Numbered from the stretch's first letter, positions 1 through 10,809 are shown. The stretch: 64,000 nucleotides of DNA from Acidobacteriota bacterium (GCA_020200135.1 JAIVJI010000072.1:1-64000), one strand, 5' to 3'. Notes: generated by a model not told the origin, from the letters alone. Made by a program: numbers and translations.

Positions 1-139
1 GGTTGACGACGCGCCGGATGCCGCGCCTGCGCCTGCGCGCCGCCCCACCCGCGCCGGGGGCGGGCGTCGTCGTCGTCGCGTCGCCCGGCGGCGCTGGTGT
101 CGGCTGAGACGGTTGCTCGTCGTGCTCGTCGGTCGGCAT
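1..139 (-). CDS. N-terminal fragment of an unknown protein cut by the window edge
   Basis: An ATG at 137-139 on the minus strand opens a frame that runs off the left end without a stop, giving 46 residues. The visible part is Pro/Thr/Ala-rich and low complexity, then turns into a run of arginines (RRRRRGIRRVV). That pattern is typical of a cytoplasmic head just before a first membrane helix, but the helix itself lies outside the window. It follows the ribBA-like gene in the same direction, with a gap of about 125 bases. The ribosome binding site is weak. The family cannot be named from this fragment. Confidence 0.45.
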   Translation of the reverse strand, partial: MPTDEHDEQPSQPTPAPPGDATTTTPAPGAGGAARRRRRGIRRVVN

Positions 140-265
140 AGCTTGTCCGTGAAGTGTCGCCGGGGGGGAGTCGGCGGCCGAGAAAGAGAAACTGATTCGG
201 GAAGAGACCTAAACCTTGTTCCGCCGGGACTGGCGCGGAGCGCGCCGGGCGCGGCCCCGCGACCT

Positions 266-1459
<1,194 letters not shown>

Positions 1460-1504
1460 CGTATTTAGCCTAAAAAATCAACTGTGGAGAGCTTTAGCGG
1501 TCGC

Positions 1505-1519
1505 CGGGTATGTTACCCG
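1505..1519. promoter_or_regulatory. Short palindrome upstream of ribBA-like gene, possible operator
   Basis: CGGGTA-tgt-TACCCG is a perfect 6-bp inverted repeat with a 3-bp centre, lying about 46-60 bases upstream of the minus-strand start at 1459. It has the shape of a repressor operator. No regulator is known, and a chance occurrence in GC-rich DNA is possible. I see no FMN riboswitch here. Confidence 0.25.
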
Positions 1520-1624
1520 AAACGGGCCGTTTTGGCGAACGGAACGCGCGGGGAGGGTTGCGGGGCGCCGGACGCACGCGGCGGGGAGGCGCGAGGGAGA
1601 GGTCGGCGCTTCGGCGGCCGGCGC

Positions 1625-2401
1625 TTAAGGGTACGGGAGCTTCGTGATGCGCTCGGGCTCGAAGGTAGTGACTCCGTTGCCGTTCCCCTGCATCGGGTCG
1701 GAATAGCCGATGACGCCGACCATCACCTCCTCGCCGTCCACGTTGAGCGTGAGGTCGAGCCCGACCGCCTCGTCAGCCGCGACGGCGAGGTACGTCATCC
1801 TCAGCCTCTTGAAGCCGGGGAGGGCGGCCTCAACCTGGTAGACGCCCGCCGGGAGCGCGGCGAACTCGAACTTGCCCTCGTCCGTGGTGGCGGCCGTGAG
1901 CTTCTTCTTCGTCTTGTTGTCCGTCAGCACGACGCTCGCGCCGGGTATGAAGGCCCCGTTCGGGTCGAGGACTATGCCCTTCAGCGCCGAGCCCTTGCCC
2001 GGCTTCACCGTCCGGCTCACCTTGGCCGAGCCCGATTCGCAGGCGTCGGCGCGCTTCGACTTGCCCTGCCCGAAGGCGAGGCCGCAGAGGCTCAGCACCG
2101 CGGCGAAGGCGGCCCCGGCCGCGCGGCCGGCGCGGCGGCGGGCGGCGCGCAGACCCGTGGGGCAGTCCTTCGTCAGCACCGTGCCGTCGGCGCGCCGGTA
2201 GAGGCGCGCGCAGAGACGCCCCTCGGTGCGCGAGACGAGCGACCCGGCCTCGGCCCTCGTCAGCTCGGAGACGTTGTAGACGTGCAGGTCGCACAGGCGG
2301 CAGAAGCGCACGCGCTCGTCGCCCTCCATCGCCTCCCAGCTCGCCGGGCAGGGCGAGGCGACGCGCACCCGCGACAGGAGGTCGGCTCTCTCTTCGTTCA
2401 T
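1625..2401 (-). CDS. Membrane protein with zinc-ribbon-like head and carboxypeptidase-regulatory-like domain
   Basis: This is a 258-residue protein. Residues 1-65 hold the cysteine-containing head CPASWEAM...[21 protein letters not shown], which I recall as recurrent in acidobacterial proteins of unknown role. A hydrophobic segment at about 91-111 ([17 protein letters not shown]) probably spans the membrane. The C-terminal half, from about residue 135 ([22 protein letters not shown]), is a carboxypeptidase-regulatory-like beta-sandwich, usually a secreted adhesion or binding module. So the Cys head would sit inside and the sandwich outside. No catalytic residues are recognised. It stands alone, with a terminator-like repeat upstream belonging to the next gene. 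Confidence 0.7.
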   Translation of the reverse strand: MNEERADLLSRVRVASPCPASWEAMEGDERVRFCRLCDLHVYNVSELTRAEAGSLVSRTEGRLCARLYRRADGTVLTKDCPTGLRAARRRAGRAAGAAFAAVLSLCGLAFGQGKSKRADACESGSAKVSRTVKPGKGSALKGIVLDPNGAFIPGASVVLTDNKTKKKLTAATTDEGKFEFAALPAGVYQVEAALPGFKRLRMTYLAVAADEAVGLDLTLNVDGEEVMVGVIGYSDPMQGNGNGVTTFEPERITKLPYP

Positions 2402-2497
2402 CTTTTGCTATCCGCGTGCGGCCCCGGCGGCCGTGGTGTGGACTCACGTTGAGATGCCTCGGAGGGTCGCCGGGGGTTGCCTCGGCGGAGGGGACAA

Positions 2498-2619
2498 AAT
2501 GAAGTAGACAGTAGACAGTAGCCAGTAGCCAGTAGAAAAAAGCGGGCGGCGCGTCTGAACCCTTGATTGGGACGCGCCGCCTGTTTTCCTACTGACTACT
2601 GTCTACTGTCTACTTCATT
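2498..2619. repeat. Intergenic inverted repeat, AGTAGAC family copy 1
   Basis: The outer arms, 2498-2528 and 2589-2619, are complementary at 30 of 31 positions. They are built from iterated 7-nt units such as GTAGACA and GTAGCCA. Inside lies a second GC stem, GGGCGGCGCGTC against GACGCGCCGCC (about 2543-2580). The right arm covers the stop codon of the DUF4214 gene, so the element sits exactly at a gene end and could terminate transcription. Related elements lie at 30496, 47206 and, in weaker form, 48850 and 35390. Confidence 0.75.
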
Positions 2620-4165
2620 ACTGGCCGAACCTCTTCCTGTACTCGTCCGAGGTGATGAACGCCTTGACCATCTCGGCCGCGACGAAGTCGCCGCCGAACT
2701 GGTTGAGCTTCCCGAGCCAGTAGCTGTAGCCCGCGAGGTCGGAGTCGGGCGGGTCGAACGGGTTGCGGCGCAGGTAGCCGAAGTACTGCATCAGCACGAA
2801 CGCCTTGCGGAACTCCCGGTCGACGAACTGCTGGTGCCCGGCCAGCTTGGCGAGCACGGTGGCGCGCGTCTCGGCGCCGTCGCGCAGGCCCTGCGCGAGC
2901 GACTCGCGCTGCGTGGCCGTGAGCGGGCCGCCCTCCGTCTCGCCCCAGTCGTGCGCGATCATGCGGTCGAGCGCGTCCACGTACTGCTCGGGCGTCATCG
3001 TCTCGGGGTAGCGCGCCTGGAACTCGGCGCGCGCGACGAACTCCTCGGCCAGACGCCGCCGGTTCTCTTCCAGCAGCGCCTGCCAGCCCTCGCGCCCGAC
3101 GACCAGGCCCCCGGCGGCGCGCCGCGTGTCGGCCGTGAACTCATTGAAGCGCGGCAGCGTCCCGTAGGCGGCCTTGTGCAGCCGGTAGACGTAAAAGCCC
3201 GTCGTCTGGGACTCGATGGAGAGGAAGAACGCGGCCGAGACGTGGACGCGCCGGGCGTCCATGCACGGCGACGGGATGAACGGGCACCTGGACACGATGT
3301 CGTGGTACCAGAAGGTCAGCCCCTCGGGGTCGGGCTCGCGCCCGAGGAAGTCGAGGTAGTGCTGGCGGACGAAGAAGGCCGGGTCGTCCGTGGGGTTCAT
3401 GGACGCGGGCCGCGCCGTGCCGGACGGCGTGAACGGGGCGCTCGTGTGGCGGACGCCGTCCGAGAACTCGACGCTGACGGTGAAGGTCTCGTCGGGCGGC
3501 AGCGTCCCGAGCACGAAGAGGCGCGTGTCGCTCTTGCGCTCCAGCGTCGAGGCGCGCCCCGTCCAGCGCTCGAGCCGGACGCGCGAGACGAAGTCGTTAC
3601 CCGCCCGCTCGGGCGCCTTCCACTCGACGACGCGGTAGCCGTCGTCGGGGAAGAAGAGCGAGACGGACGTGAAGGTCACGCCGCCCGCCGTCCAGACCGC
3701 GAAGCCGACCTGCCCGCGTTCGAGCGACGCCTCCTCCCAGCGCTCGCCGACCTGGCTCGGGTCGAACGTGACGCTGCGGACGGCCGTGCCGCGCGACCTG
3801 ATGGTGAAGGTGTAGGTGCCCGGCTCGAGCGCGCCGAGGTCGAAGAAGTACTCCTTGTGGACGATGGCGAGCGTGCAGCCGCCCGTCCAGCGGTTGACCG
3901 CAAAGTCCACGGATAACTGGTTGCCCTCCCGCACGACGGGGCCGACGCTCGCGATGCTGTAGCACCCGTCCGGGAACTGTATGTTGACGCGCGCGAACGA
4001 CCGGCCGCCCGAAGACCAGACGCGGGCGGCCGTCCACTGGGCCGGCAGGTTGAACGGCTCATGCCTTTCCGTCTGCGCGGCGGCGGGCGGCGCGGCGGCG
4101 CAGAGCAGCAGCGCGACAAAAACCGCGTTGGCGAGGGCGAGAGTTAAGCGAGGACGGTACTTCAT
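2618..4165 (-). CDS. Secreted DUF4214 protein with N-terminal beta-sandwich region
   Basis: This is a 515-residue protein with a clear signal peptide (ALANAVFVALLLCAAAPPAAAQ, cleavage near residue 31). Residues 35-260 read as two beta-rich segments of a similar kind (INIQFPDGCYSI... and SLFFPDDGYRV...), perhaps binding or structural modules. From about residue 268 (DDPAFFVRQHYLDFLGREPD) to the end is a DUF4214 domain, a helical module found in secreted and S-layer-like proteins. The same C-terminal module ends the subtilase at 53422-55629 (shared RQHYLDF and VLMQYFGYLRRNP), so the two may be sorted or anchored alike. No enzyme motif is seen. The gene ends inside an inverted repeat that probably acts as its terminator. 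Confidence 0.8.
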   Translation of the reverse strand: MKYRPRLTLALANAVFVALLLCAAAPPAAAQTERHEPFNLPAQWTAARVWSSGGRSFARVNIQFPDGCYSIASVGPVVREGNQLSVDFAVNRWTGGCTLAIVHKEYFFDLGALEPGTYTFTIRSRGTAVRSVTFDPSQVGERWEEASLERGQVGFAVWTAGGVTFTSVSLFFPDDGYRVVEWKAPERAGNDFVSRVRLERWTGRASTLERKSDTRLFVLGTLPPDETFTVSVEFSDGVRHTSAPFTPSGTARPASMNPTDDPAFFVRQHYLDFLGREPDPEGLTFWYHDIVSRCPFIPSPCMDARRVHVSAAFFLSIESQTTGFYVYRLHKAAYGTLPRFNEFTADTRRAAGGLVVGREGWQALLEENRRRLAEEFVARAEFQARYPETMTPEQYVDALDRMIAHDWGETEGGPLTATQRESLAQGLRDGAETRATVLAKLAGHQQFVDREFRKAFVLMQYFGYLRRNPFDPPDSDLAGYSYWLGKLNQFGGDFVAAEMVKAFITSDEYRKRFGQ

Positions 4166-4259
4166 CGGACGACTCCCTTTCGGCTAGGAATTATTCTCCA
4201 CTTCTGAGACGCCGGCAAGGGGCGCGAACCCACACGGATTTTTTCGCGCGGCGGCCGCC

Positions 4260-7052
4260 TCAGAGCCCCGCGGCCGCCTTGATCTTCTCGCAGACGCGGA
4301 CGAGCGCGCCGTCGAGTTCCGCGGCCGGGATGCTGGCGAGCGGGCGCGCGGGGTCGTTGGCCGCCTGGTAGTCGGCGATGGCGGTGTCCTTGTAGAGGCA
4401 GTGGCTGACGGCCACCCAGACGACCCTCAGGCCGTCGCCCTCGGCGGCCGCGAGCAGCGGCGGCAGTTCGCGCTCGGCGATGAACTCCGACGCGAGGAAG
4501 TTCGGGCTGACCAGCAGCACGGCCACCTTCGCCGAGGCCAGGGCGCGCGCTATCTCGTCGCGCCAGCGGTCGCCGGCCCCGATGTCCGTGTCGGCCCAGA
4601 CCGACATCCCGCCGCGCTTGAGCGGCGCGAGCATCGTCTGGAGCCTGTCGAGCCAGACCTTGTCCGCGTGGCTGTAACTGACGAAGACCTGCTCGCGCGG
4701 CGGCCCCATCGCTTCCCCCGGTTCCGACCCCCATGTGTAGCCGCGCGCGTAGCCCGTCACGTCGTCCAGGAGCCCGCGCACGGCCACCATCCGGTAGCTC
4801 TTCTGGCACTGGATGTGCTCCTCGGCGTCGTCCATGAACTGGCGCAAGACTTCGGCCGGGTAGAAGTGCGGCTCCTGGCTGCTCTTGCACTTCGCGCAGT
4901 TGCAGGGGATGAGCTTGCTGTAGCGGAGGCGGTTGTAGGAGGCGTGAATCTTGTCTAGCTCGTAGGAGATAACCGTCATCAACTCTTTCTTACGACGCCC
5001 CGCGACGCGGATTTTTATCTCGCGCCGGCCGTAGTGCTCGATGACCTCGGCGCGGGTCGGGCCGTCCTCGACGATGACGCCGCTGCGCCAGACGAGTCCC
5101 TGCCCCTCGCCCGCGATCATCTCGTGCATGGCGACGATGAACTGCGTGATGATGCCCTTCGGCATGAACTCGTAGATGTAGCGCAGGAGGAGGTTGTCGG
5201 CCTCGTCCCACTCGTAGTGCGGCTGATTCTCCGTGAGCAGTTGCGGCGCGATGTAGAGGTCGCTGCCCGGAATCCGGTAACACAGCTTGAAGTTGATCAT
5301 CAGTTGCAGCAGCTCGTCGCGCATCTCCGCGTACTCGTCCGCCCGCCAGATGTCGGCGAGGTCTGCGCGGTCGAACTTCCCGAGGCTGCCGACCACGCGG
5401 TTGTTATCCAGCACCTTGTAGACCGCGTCCGTCCCCCACCGCGGCTTGAGGATGACGGTCTTGCGCAGCAGCGGGTCGTCCTGAAAGTGCAGACACACGC
5501 CGAGGTCGTGCAGGTAGCCGCTCAGTTGCAGCTTGTCCTTCTGCTCCTTGAACCCGTTGCGCTCGCAGATAACAAAATACTCCTGGGAACCAATGTAATT
5601 GCGCTCGTCCCTCTCCAAAGCCTCCCTCACCTTGACCCACGTCTTCGGCAGCGTCGCGCCGACGTGCGGCAGCCCCTTGAGGTAATGCATGACCTCGACG
5701 AGGATTCGGTCAAGCCCGCGGTTCGTGGCGAGGTTCGTGGCGAGCGTCTCCTTCAGGTTCGGGAACTGCCCCCGCAGCAGCCGGTCGTTGATCTCGCGGC
5801 GGCGGTCTTGCCTCTCGTTCTTGACGATGAGCAGCGGGCTCCCGTCGCTCAAAAGCTCGACGATGTTGAGCCAATAGAAGAAGTCCGTGTCCTCCTTCCG
5901 CGTGTCGGCCACAAGGATGTAGAGCGAGCGCTTAGTGAGGAAGAACTGGTGGGTGGCGTGATAAATCTCCTGCCCGCCGAAGTCCCAGATGTTGACCCGG
6001 AAGGGACGACCGTCCACCAGCGGAAAAGACCACGGAATAACCTCAATGCCTTTGGTCGAGTCCTCCTCCTTGAGGCGGTATTTAGGGTTCTGAATTTTTT
6101 TAGCTAAGGTCGTCTTCCCGGCCCCGCCCTCGCCGACGACCAGCAGCTTCGCCTCGAAGAGGTAATCCTTGCCTTCGTTCTCCAGTTGTTTGAAATACTT
6201 TTTGATGTCGCCGACGCCCTTCCACAAGACCTCCGGCGGCGGGGTTCTGACCGGGTTTTCACCCAAGTCGATAGACTTAAGGTTCTCAAGCTGCAAAATC
6301 TTCGAGGAGATTTCGTTGATGAGGTTGTTCCTGAGGTCGAGCACCTCCAACTGAGTCAGTTCATAAAGGAAATCCGGGAGCGAAGTTACCTGGTTTCTGA
6401 CGAGGTTCAGTTTCCGCAGGTTGTGCAGGTGACTTATCCACTCGGGCACCTCCTCTAGAAGGCAGGCGGCGAGGCTGAGCCTAGTCAAGTTACGAAGGCT
6501 GCCGACCCACTCCCACCCGGCCGAGAAGTCCAGCGGATTGTTCGACAGCCAGAGGACGCTCAATTTACTCAGTTGTGCCAGCGACGGAGGCAAAGTCCTT
6601 ATCTGGTTCTTACCTACGTCCAAGTAGGTCAGATTTTTCAGCCGCGAGACCGCATCGGGCAGATGTGCCAGCCTGTTGCCCCACAGATTGAGTTCTTCCA
6701 GTCCCGCCAGCTCCGTAACGAGCGGCGGCAGCGTCGCCAGTAGGTTGTTCTGTAGGTGAAGCTGTCTGAGGCCGCGCAGTCGTGTTAAGCCTTCCGGTAA
6801 GGAGGTCAAGCTGTTTGACGACAGGTCGAGCCGCCTCAGGTTGCTCAGGTTCGCGATGGCGTCCGGGAGCGACCTGATTTGACACGCGCTCAGCGTCAGC
6901 TCTTCCAGGTTCTTCAACTCGAAGACCTTGGGCGGCACGTCGCCCTCGTTGTCGTAGGAGCCCGAGAGCAGTCCGCTGAGGCTGAGTTTCTTAAACTTCT
7001 TTCTCCTGGCCTCCTCTATTAACTGCTGGATGTGTTCGGGCGTATTCTTCAT
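4260..7052 (-). CDS. LRR-Roc-COR-TIR protein (bacterial ROCO protein with C-terminal TIR)
   Basis: Domain order in the 930-residue product: about ten leucine-rich repeats (residues 43-275), a Roc GTPase (305-460) with P-loop GEGGAGKT (307-314) and switch II DFGGQE (357-362), a COR dimerisation region (465-715), a short cysteine cluster CNCAKC (717-722), and a TIR domain (788-930) starting QVFVSYSHADKVWL. Candidate TIR catalytic glutamates lie in SEFIAEREL (860/862). ROCO proteins sense a ligand through LRRs and switch through the GTPase. TIR domains often hydrolyse NAD+ in immune or cell-death roles. An antiviral or stress-suicide role is therefore inference. Start: AAGGA lies 8 nt before the ATG at 7050-7052; an in-frame ATG at 7058 is too close to it. 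The gene is monocistronic. Confidence 0.9.
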   Translation of the reverse strand: MKNTPEHIQQLIEEARRKKFKKLSLSGLLSGSYDNEGDVPPKVFELKNLEELTLSACQIRSLPDAIANLSNLRRLDLSSNSLTSLPEGLTRLRGLRQLHLQNNLLATLPPLVTELAGLEELNLWGNRLAHLPDAVSRLKNLTYLDVGKNQIRTLPPSLAQLSKLSVLWLSNNPLDFSAGWEWVGSLRNLTRLSLAACLLEEVPEWISHLHNLRKLNLVRNQVTSLPDFLYELTQLEVLDLRNNLINEISSKILQLENLKSIDLGENPVRTPPPEVLWKGVGDIKKYFKQLENEGKDYLFEAKLLVVGEGGAGKTTLAKKIQNPKYRLKEEDSTKGIEVIPWSFPLVDGRPFRVNIWDFGGQEIYHATHQFFLTKRSLYILVADTRKEDTDFFYWLNIVELLSDGSPLLIVKNERQDRRREINDRLLRGQFPNLKETLATNLATNRGLDRILVEVMHYLKGLPHVGATLPKTWVKVREALERDERNYIGSQEYFVICERNGFKEQKDKLQLSGYLHDLGVCLHFQDDPLLRKTVILKPRWGTDAVYKVLDNNRVVGSLGKFDRADLADIWRADEYAEMRDELLQLMINFKLCYRIPGSDLYIAPQLLTENQPHYEWDEADNLLLRYIYEFMPKGIITQFIVAMHEMIAGEGQGLVWRSGVIVEDGPTRAEVIEHYGRREIKIRVAGRRKKELMTVISYELDKIHASYNRLRYSKLIPCNCAKCKSSQEPHFYPAEVLRQFMDDAEEHIQCQKSYRMVAVRGLLDDVTGYARGYTWGSEPGEAMGPPREQVFVSYSHADKVWLDRLQTMLAPLKRGGMSVWADTDIGAGDRWRDEIARALASAKVAVLLVSPNFLASEFIAERELPPLLAAAEGDGLRVVWVAVSHCLYKDTAIADYQAANDPARPLASIPAAELDGALVRVCEKIKAAAGL

Positions 7053-7160
7053 CGGCATGATCCTTTTGAAAGGGGCGGGCGCGTCGGTTCGGCGCAATGC
7101 CTCGTGAGGCGTCGGGCGGTTAGGGTGCGAAAGGGCTGACGGGCGCGGGGGCGCGCGGGC

Positions 7161-8327
7161 TCAGTCCGTGAACTGCGTGACGCCGTGGACGACGGTGCGC
7201 GCCTCGATGACCGTCATGCCTTCGAGGCGTTTGGAGTCGGGGTCGTTTCTTTCGCCTGTCACGTCCCGGATAAAGACCTGGCGGACGCGTGCGCCGAAGG
7301 TCTTCCTGATCTCGCCGTAGACCGCGGGGTCCTGCTCGCCCGAGTCGCCGACGAGGACGAACTCGCGGCGCGGGAGGTTGAGCATGACGCGCGAAATCTG
7401 CCCGACCTTCTGCACGAGGGTCGCCTCGTCGCCCGCCGCGAAGTTCTTGAAGTCGTGCCAGCTCTCGTGTTCGAGGAGGTTCTTGCGCACGTCCTTCATG
7501 TGGAACGCGCCCTCGGGGTAACTGGCGCGGACGAACTCGCCGAGCAGCTTGTACAACTGCCACGGGCTCCCCGAGACGTAGTGGAACATCACGCCGCCGC
7601 CGAAGGCGCGGTAGCGCTCGGCCATGCCCTCGGCCGCCACCCAGTCGCGCAGGAAGGTGTTCCGCAGCACGACGCGCTTGCCGGCGGGGACTTCGGTGAC
7701 CTTGATGGTGTCGTCGATGTCCGAGATGACCGAAAGCCCCTCCGGCTCGACCAGCCGCGCGCGCCCCGCGCCCTCGAACCCTTCGGCCGAGGCGGTGAAG
7801 GTCAGCCACCCCGCGCCGGAGCCCTGCGCCTCCAGCAGCTCGCGCGCCTTCGCCTCGGGGATTTCGAGGTCGTGCCGGACGAGGCCGTTGAAGTCGGTCA
7901 GCCCCGGCAGGTCATACGTGCGCCCCTCCGGGTCGCGGTCGAACCTGACGCTCACAGACTCGCGCGAGTCGTCGTCGGCGACGAAGTGGCTGAGGCGCGA
8001 CCTGAGCCGCCCGAGGTCTTCCGCGTCGAGCGCCCCCATGTCGGAGGCGAAGATGCCCAGCACCTCGTCCGGGACGGGGAGCCGCCGCGCCTTGCTCACC
8101 CAGACACGCAGCGGGATGACCCACGCGCCGCGGTCGACCTCCTTGCGGTAGCCGTAGGTCGGGTAGGCGATGACCTCCTTGTCGCGCTTCAGCTCGTCGA
8201 GCAGCTCGCCCGCCTTCTCGCCGACCGCGCCGACCACCTGCCCGGCCGCGTCCTCCACCTTGCCGAGGGCGTCTTTGGCCGCGCCCGCGATGTCGGCGGC
8301 CTTCTTCTTAAAAAAATCGCTCGCCAT
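7161..8327 (-). CDS. App1-like phosphatidate phosphatase domain protein (DUF2183)
   Basis: This 388-residue protein has an amphipathic Ala/Lys-rich head (1-50) that looks apolipoprotein- or LEA-like and could bind membranes. The catalytic region has DIDDTIKVTEV (203-213), the DxDxT motif of the HAD-type APP1/LNS2 phosphatidate phosphatase family, followed by YVSGSPWQLY and FVLVGDSGEQD, the conserved second and third blocks. It probably dephosphorylates phosphatidic acid or a similar lipid. No signal peptide is present, so it should act in the cytoplasm, perhaps at the inner membrane face. It follows ribE in the same direction but with its own start and AGGA-type binding site, so co-transcription is possible, not shown. 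Confidence 0.85.
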   Translation of the reverse strand: MASDFFKKKAADIAGAAKDALGKVEDAAGQVVGAVGEKAGELLDELKRDKEVIAYPTYGYRKEVDRGAWVIPLRVWVSKARRLPVPDEVLGIFASDMGALDAEDLGRLRSRLSHFVADDDSRESVSVRFDRDPEGRTYDLPGLTDFNGLVRHDLEIPEAKARELLEAQGSGAGWLTFTASAEGFEGAGRARLVEPEGLSVISDIDDTIKVTEVPAGKRVVLRNTFLRDWVAAEGMAERYRAFGGGVMFHYVSGSPWQLYKLLGEFVRASYPEGAFHMKDVRKNLLEHESWHDFKNFAAGDEATLVQKVGQISRVMLNLPRREFVLVGDSGEQDPAVYGEIRKTFGARVRQVFIRDVTGERNDPDSKRLEGMTVIEARTVVHGVTQFTD

Positions 8328-8400
8328 AAATTCCTCCGTCGTGAGGGGTGAACGTGTCCGGGCGAGGTGAAAGGTCGTGCGCGGCGCGTGCCGTGGGCGC

Positions 8401-9048
8401 CTACTTGTATCCCAGTTCGGTCAATTTTTCCACGGTCAGCGCGGGCTCGGCGCGCGCCCCGCCGTGCGTGAGGATGCGCTCGACGTACTTGGCGATGATG
8501 TCCACTTCGAGGTTGACGGGGTCGCCGGGGCGCAGGTGTGAGAGGTTCGTCACCGCCCACGTCTTCGGGATGACGGCGACCTCGAAGTGCTCCTCGTGGA
8601 GCGCGGCGATGGTGAGGCTGATGCCCTCGACCGCGACCGAGCCTTTGAAGACGAGGTAGCGCGCGACCCCCGCGGGGAAGCCGACGCGCGCCGTCCACGA
8701 GCCGCCGTGGTCGTCGGCCGAGAGGAAGCGGCCGGGCGCGTCGACGTGCCCCTGGACGATGTGGCCGCCGAGCCGCGTCGAGGGCGTCGCGGCGCGCTCC
8801 AGGTTGACGGGCGAGCCCGCGCGCAACTGCCCGAGCGTCGAGCGCTGCAACGTCTCGCGCGAGCCGTCGGCCGCGAACGAGTCGGCGCGCACGTCCAGCG
8901 CCGTCAGGCACACGCCGTTGACCGCGACCGAGTCGCCCTCGCGCGTCCCCCCGGTCACCACGCGCGCCTCGACCGTCATCCGCACGCCCTCGCCCCGCCG
9001 CTCCAGAGAACGCACGCGCCCCAGCTCCTCGATGATTCCCGTGAACAT
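8401..9048 (-). CDS. ribE: Riboflavin synthase alpha chain
   Basis: RibE joins two lumazine molecules in the last step of riboflavin synthesis. The 215-residue length fits the family. It starts with the diagnostic MFTGIIEELG and holds two similar lumazine-binding barrels. The first carries DSVAVNGVCLT and the GGHIVQGHVD block, and the second carries VAVEGISLTI. No truncation is seen. It is the last gene of the run hemW-ltaE-cmk-ribE, starting 40 bases after cmk, so it is probably in that operon. The partner ribBA-like gene is separate at 266-1459. I found no FMN riboswitch before it. Confidence 0.95.
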   Translation of the reverse strand: MFTGIIEELGRVRSLERRGEGVRMTVEARVVTGGTREGDSVAVNGVCLTALDVRADSFAADGSRETLQRSTLGQLRAGSPVNLERAATPSTRLGGHIVQGHVDAPGRFLSADDHGGSWTARVGFPAGVARYLVFKGSVAVEGISLTIAALHEEHFEVAVIPKTWAVTNLSHLRPGDPVNLEVDIIAKYVERILTHGGARAEPALTVEKLTELGYK

Positions 9049-9088
9049 AAGCCTCCCCGGACAAAGTCAGAGTCCGCCCGTGAACATC

Positions 9089-9766
9089 TCACGGGCGGCG
9101 GTCGCGGACGGTCTGGAGCATGCGCCGGAAGACCTCCTCGACGGAGAGTTCGGTGGTGTCGATGACGACGGCGTCGTCGGCTATCTTCAGCGGCGAGTCG
9201 TCGCGGGTGGCGTCGCGCAGGTCGCGCTCGTTGATGTCGGCGAGCGTCGCCTCGAAGGTCTGACCCGCGCGGCGCCCGCTCTCCTCGTCGAGCCGGCGGC
9301 GGGCGCGCGCCTCGGGCACCGCCGTCAGGAAGAACTTCACGTCGGCCGACGGGAAGACGACCGTGCCCACGTCGCGCCCGTCGAGCACGCAGCCCCCGCC
9401 CGCCTCGCCCAGCTCGCGCTGCCGGCGCACCAGCTCGCGCCGCACGCCCGGCACCGCCGAGACGACCGACGCCAGCCGCCCCGCGACCTCGCCGCGTATC
9501 TCCTCCGACACGTCGCGCCCGTCGAGATAGACGCGCAGCGAGTCCGGGTCGCCTTCGAGCCGGACCCGCGCGCGGTGCGCGACCTCGGTGAGCCTTGCGG
9601 CGTCCGACTCGTCCACGCCGGCGGCCGACGCGGCCAGCGCCACGGCGCGGTACATCGCGCCCGTGTCGATGTAGAGCAGCCCCAGCTCGCGCGCGAGCCT
9701 GCGCCCCAGCGTAGACTTGCCCGCGCCCGAAGGCCCGTCGATGGCGACGATGAATGGCTGCGTCAT
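9089..9766 (-). CDS. cmk: Cytidylate kinase
   Basis: Cmk phosphorylates CMP and dCMP with ATP in pyrimidine nucleotide metabolism. The 225-residue protein has the P-loop GPSGAGKS at 11-18, the YIDTGAMYRAVAL substrate block, LDGRDVSEEIR and LDGRDVGTVVFP, all typical of the family at its normal length. Its start codon overlaps the stop of the upstream threonine aldolase gene (shared bases 9764-9768), so the two are translationally coupled. Upstream are hemW and ltaE, downstream ribE. Confidence 0.95.
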   Translation of the reverse strand: MTQPFIVAIDGPSGAGKSTLGRRLARELGLLYIDTGAMYRAVALAASAAGVDESDAARLTEVAHRARVRLEGDPDSLRVYLDGRDVSEEIRGEVAGRLASVVSAVPGVRRELVRRQRELGEAGGGCVLDGRDVGTVVFPSADVKFFLTAVPEARARRRLDEESGRRAGQTFEATLADINERDLRDATRDDSPLKIADDAVVIDTTELSVEEVFRRMLQTVRDRRP

Positions 9767-10809
9767 CAGGATTCCTTCAAGACCTCGCCGAGCGCCGCGA
9801 GCGCGACGTCCACGTCTTCGCGCGAGACGTCGTAGTGGGTGACCATGCGTATCAAGCTGCCGAAGCCGGAGCAGAGCACGCCGCGCGTCTCGCGCACGCG
9901 CGCGCAGATCTCGTCCGCCGGGAGTCGGGCCTCCGACACGTCGAAGATGACGATGTTGGTGCGGACGCTCTCGGGGTCGATCTTCACGCCGGGCAGCCCG
10001 GCCAACCCTTCGGCGAGACGGCGCGCGTTGGCGTGGTCGTCGCCGAGGCGCGGCGGGGTCTCTTCGAGCGCGACGAGTCCGGCGGCGGCCAGCACGCCCG
10101 CCTGCCGCATCCCGCCGCCCAGGAGCTTGCGCCAGCGCCGCGCCTCATCGATGAAGCCGCGCGCGCCCAGCAGCACCGAGCCGACGGGCGCGCCCAGCCC
10201 CTTCGACAGGCAGAACATCACCGAGTCGGCGGGGCGCGCGAGCGCGGCCACCGTCTCGCCGAGCGACTCGGCCGCGTTGAAGATGCGCGCGCCGTCGAGG
10301 TGGACGCGCAGGCCCAGCGCGTGCGCGCCGTCGCAAATCTCTTCGGTGCGCTCCCTGGTCAGCACCGAGCCGCCCGCGAGGTTGTGCGAGTTCTCCAGCG
10401 CGACGAGCCCGGTGCGCGCGACGTAGTAGGGCGCGTCGCCCGCGTGGACGGCCGCCTTTATCTCACCCCAGGTCAGCAGCCCCGTCCCCCCGCCGCCCCT
10501 GACCGGCCGCGCGAGCGCGCCCGAGATGGCGGACATCGCGGCCATCTCGTAGTTGTAGATGTGGCCGCGCTCCTCGATGACGACCTCCTCGCCGGGGCGC
10601 GTGTGGAGCTTGACGGCTATCTGGTTGCCCATCGAGCCGGTGGGGACGAAGAGCGCCGCCTCCTTCTCGAAGATACGGGCGGCGCGCTCCTGCAGGCGGT
10701 TGACCGTCGGGTCTTCGCCGTAGACGTCGTCGCCGACCTCGGCCTCGGCCATCGCGCGCCGCATGGCTGGCGTCGGCTTCGTCACGGTGTCGCTGCGGAA
10801 GTCGATCAT
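9766..10809 (-). CDS. ltaE: Low-specificity L-threonine aldolase
   Basis: This 347-residue PLP enzyme should cleave L-threonine and L-allo-threonine to glycine and acetaldehyde. It begins [13 protein letters not shown], the usual start of the family, and has the PLP-binding lysine in [11 protein letters not shown] (Lys203), [10 protein letters not shown], and a C-terminal domain of normal length. The reading frame stays open far upstream, to 12060. That extension is arginine-rich shadow sequence across hemW, so I chose the ATG at 10807-10809. The stop overlaps the cmk start, and hemW ends 14 bases upstream, consistent with one operon. Confidence 0.93.
   Translation of the reverse strand: MIDFRSDTVTKPTPAMRRAMAEAEVGDDVYGEDPTVNRLQERAARIFEKEAALFVPTGSMGNQIAVKLHTRPGEEVVIEERGHIYNYEMAAMSAISGALARPVRGGGGTGLLTWGEIKAAVHAGDAPYYVARTGLVALENSHNLAGGSVLTRERTEEICDGAHALGLRVHLDGARIFNAAESLGETVAALARPADSVMFCLSKGLGAPVGSVLLGARGFIDEARRWRKLLGGGMRQAGVLAAAGLVALEETPPRLGDDHANARRLAEGLAGLPGVKIDPESVRTNIVIFDVSEARLPADEICARVRETRGVLCSGFGSLIRMVTHYDVSREDVDVALAALGEVLKES

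Noticed and set aside
1460-1624. FMN riboswitch before the ribBA-like gene
   Set aside because: The conserved FMN riboswitch segments are not present. Only a short palindrome is seen.
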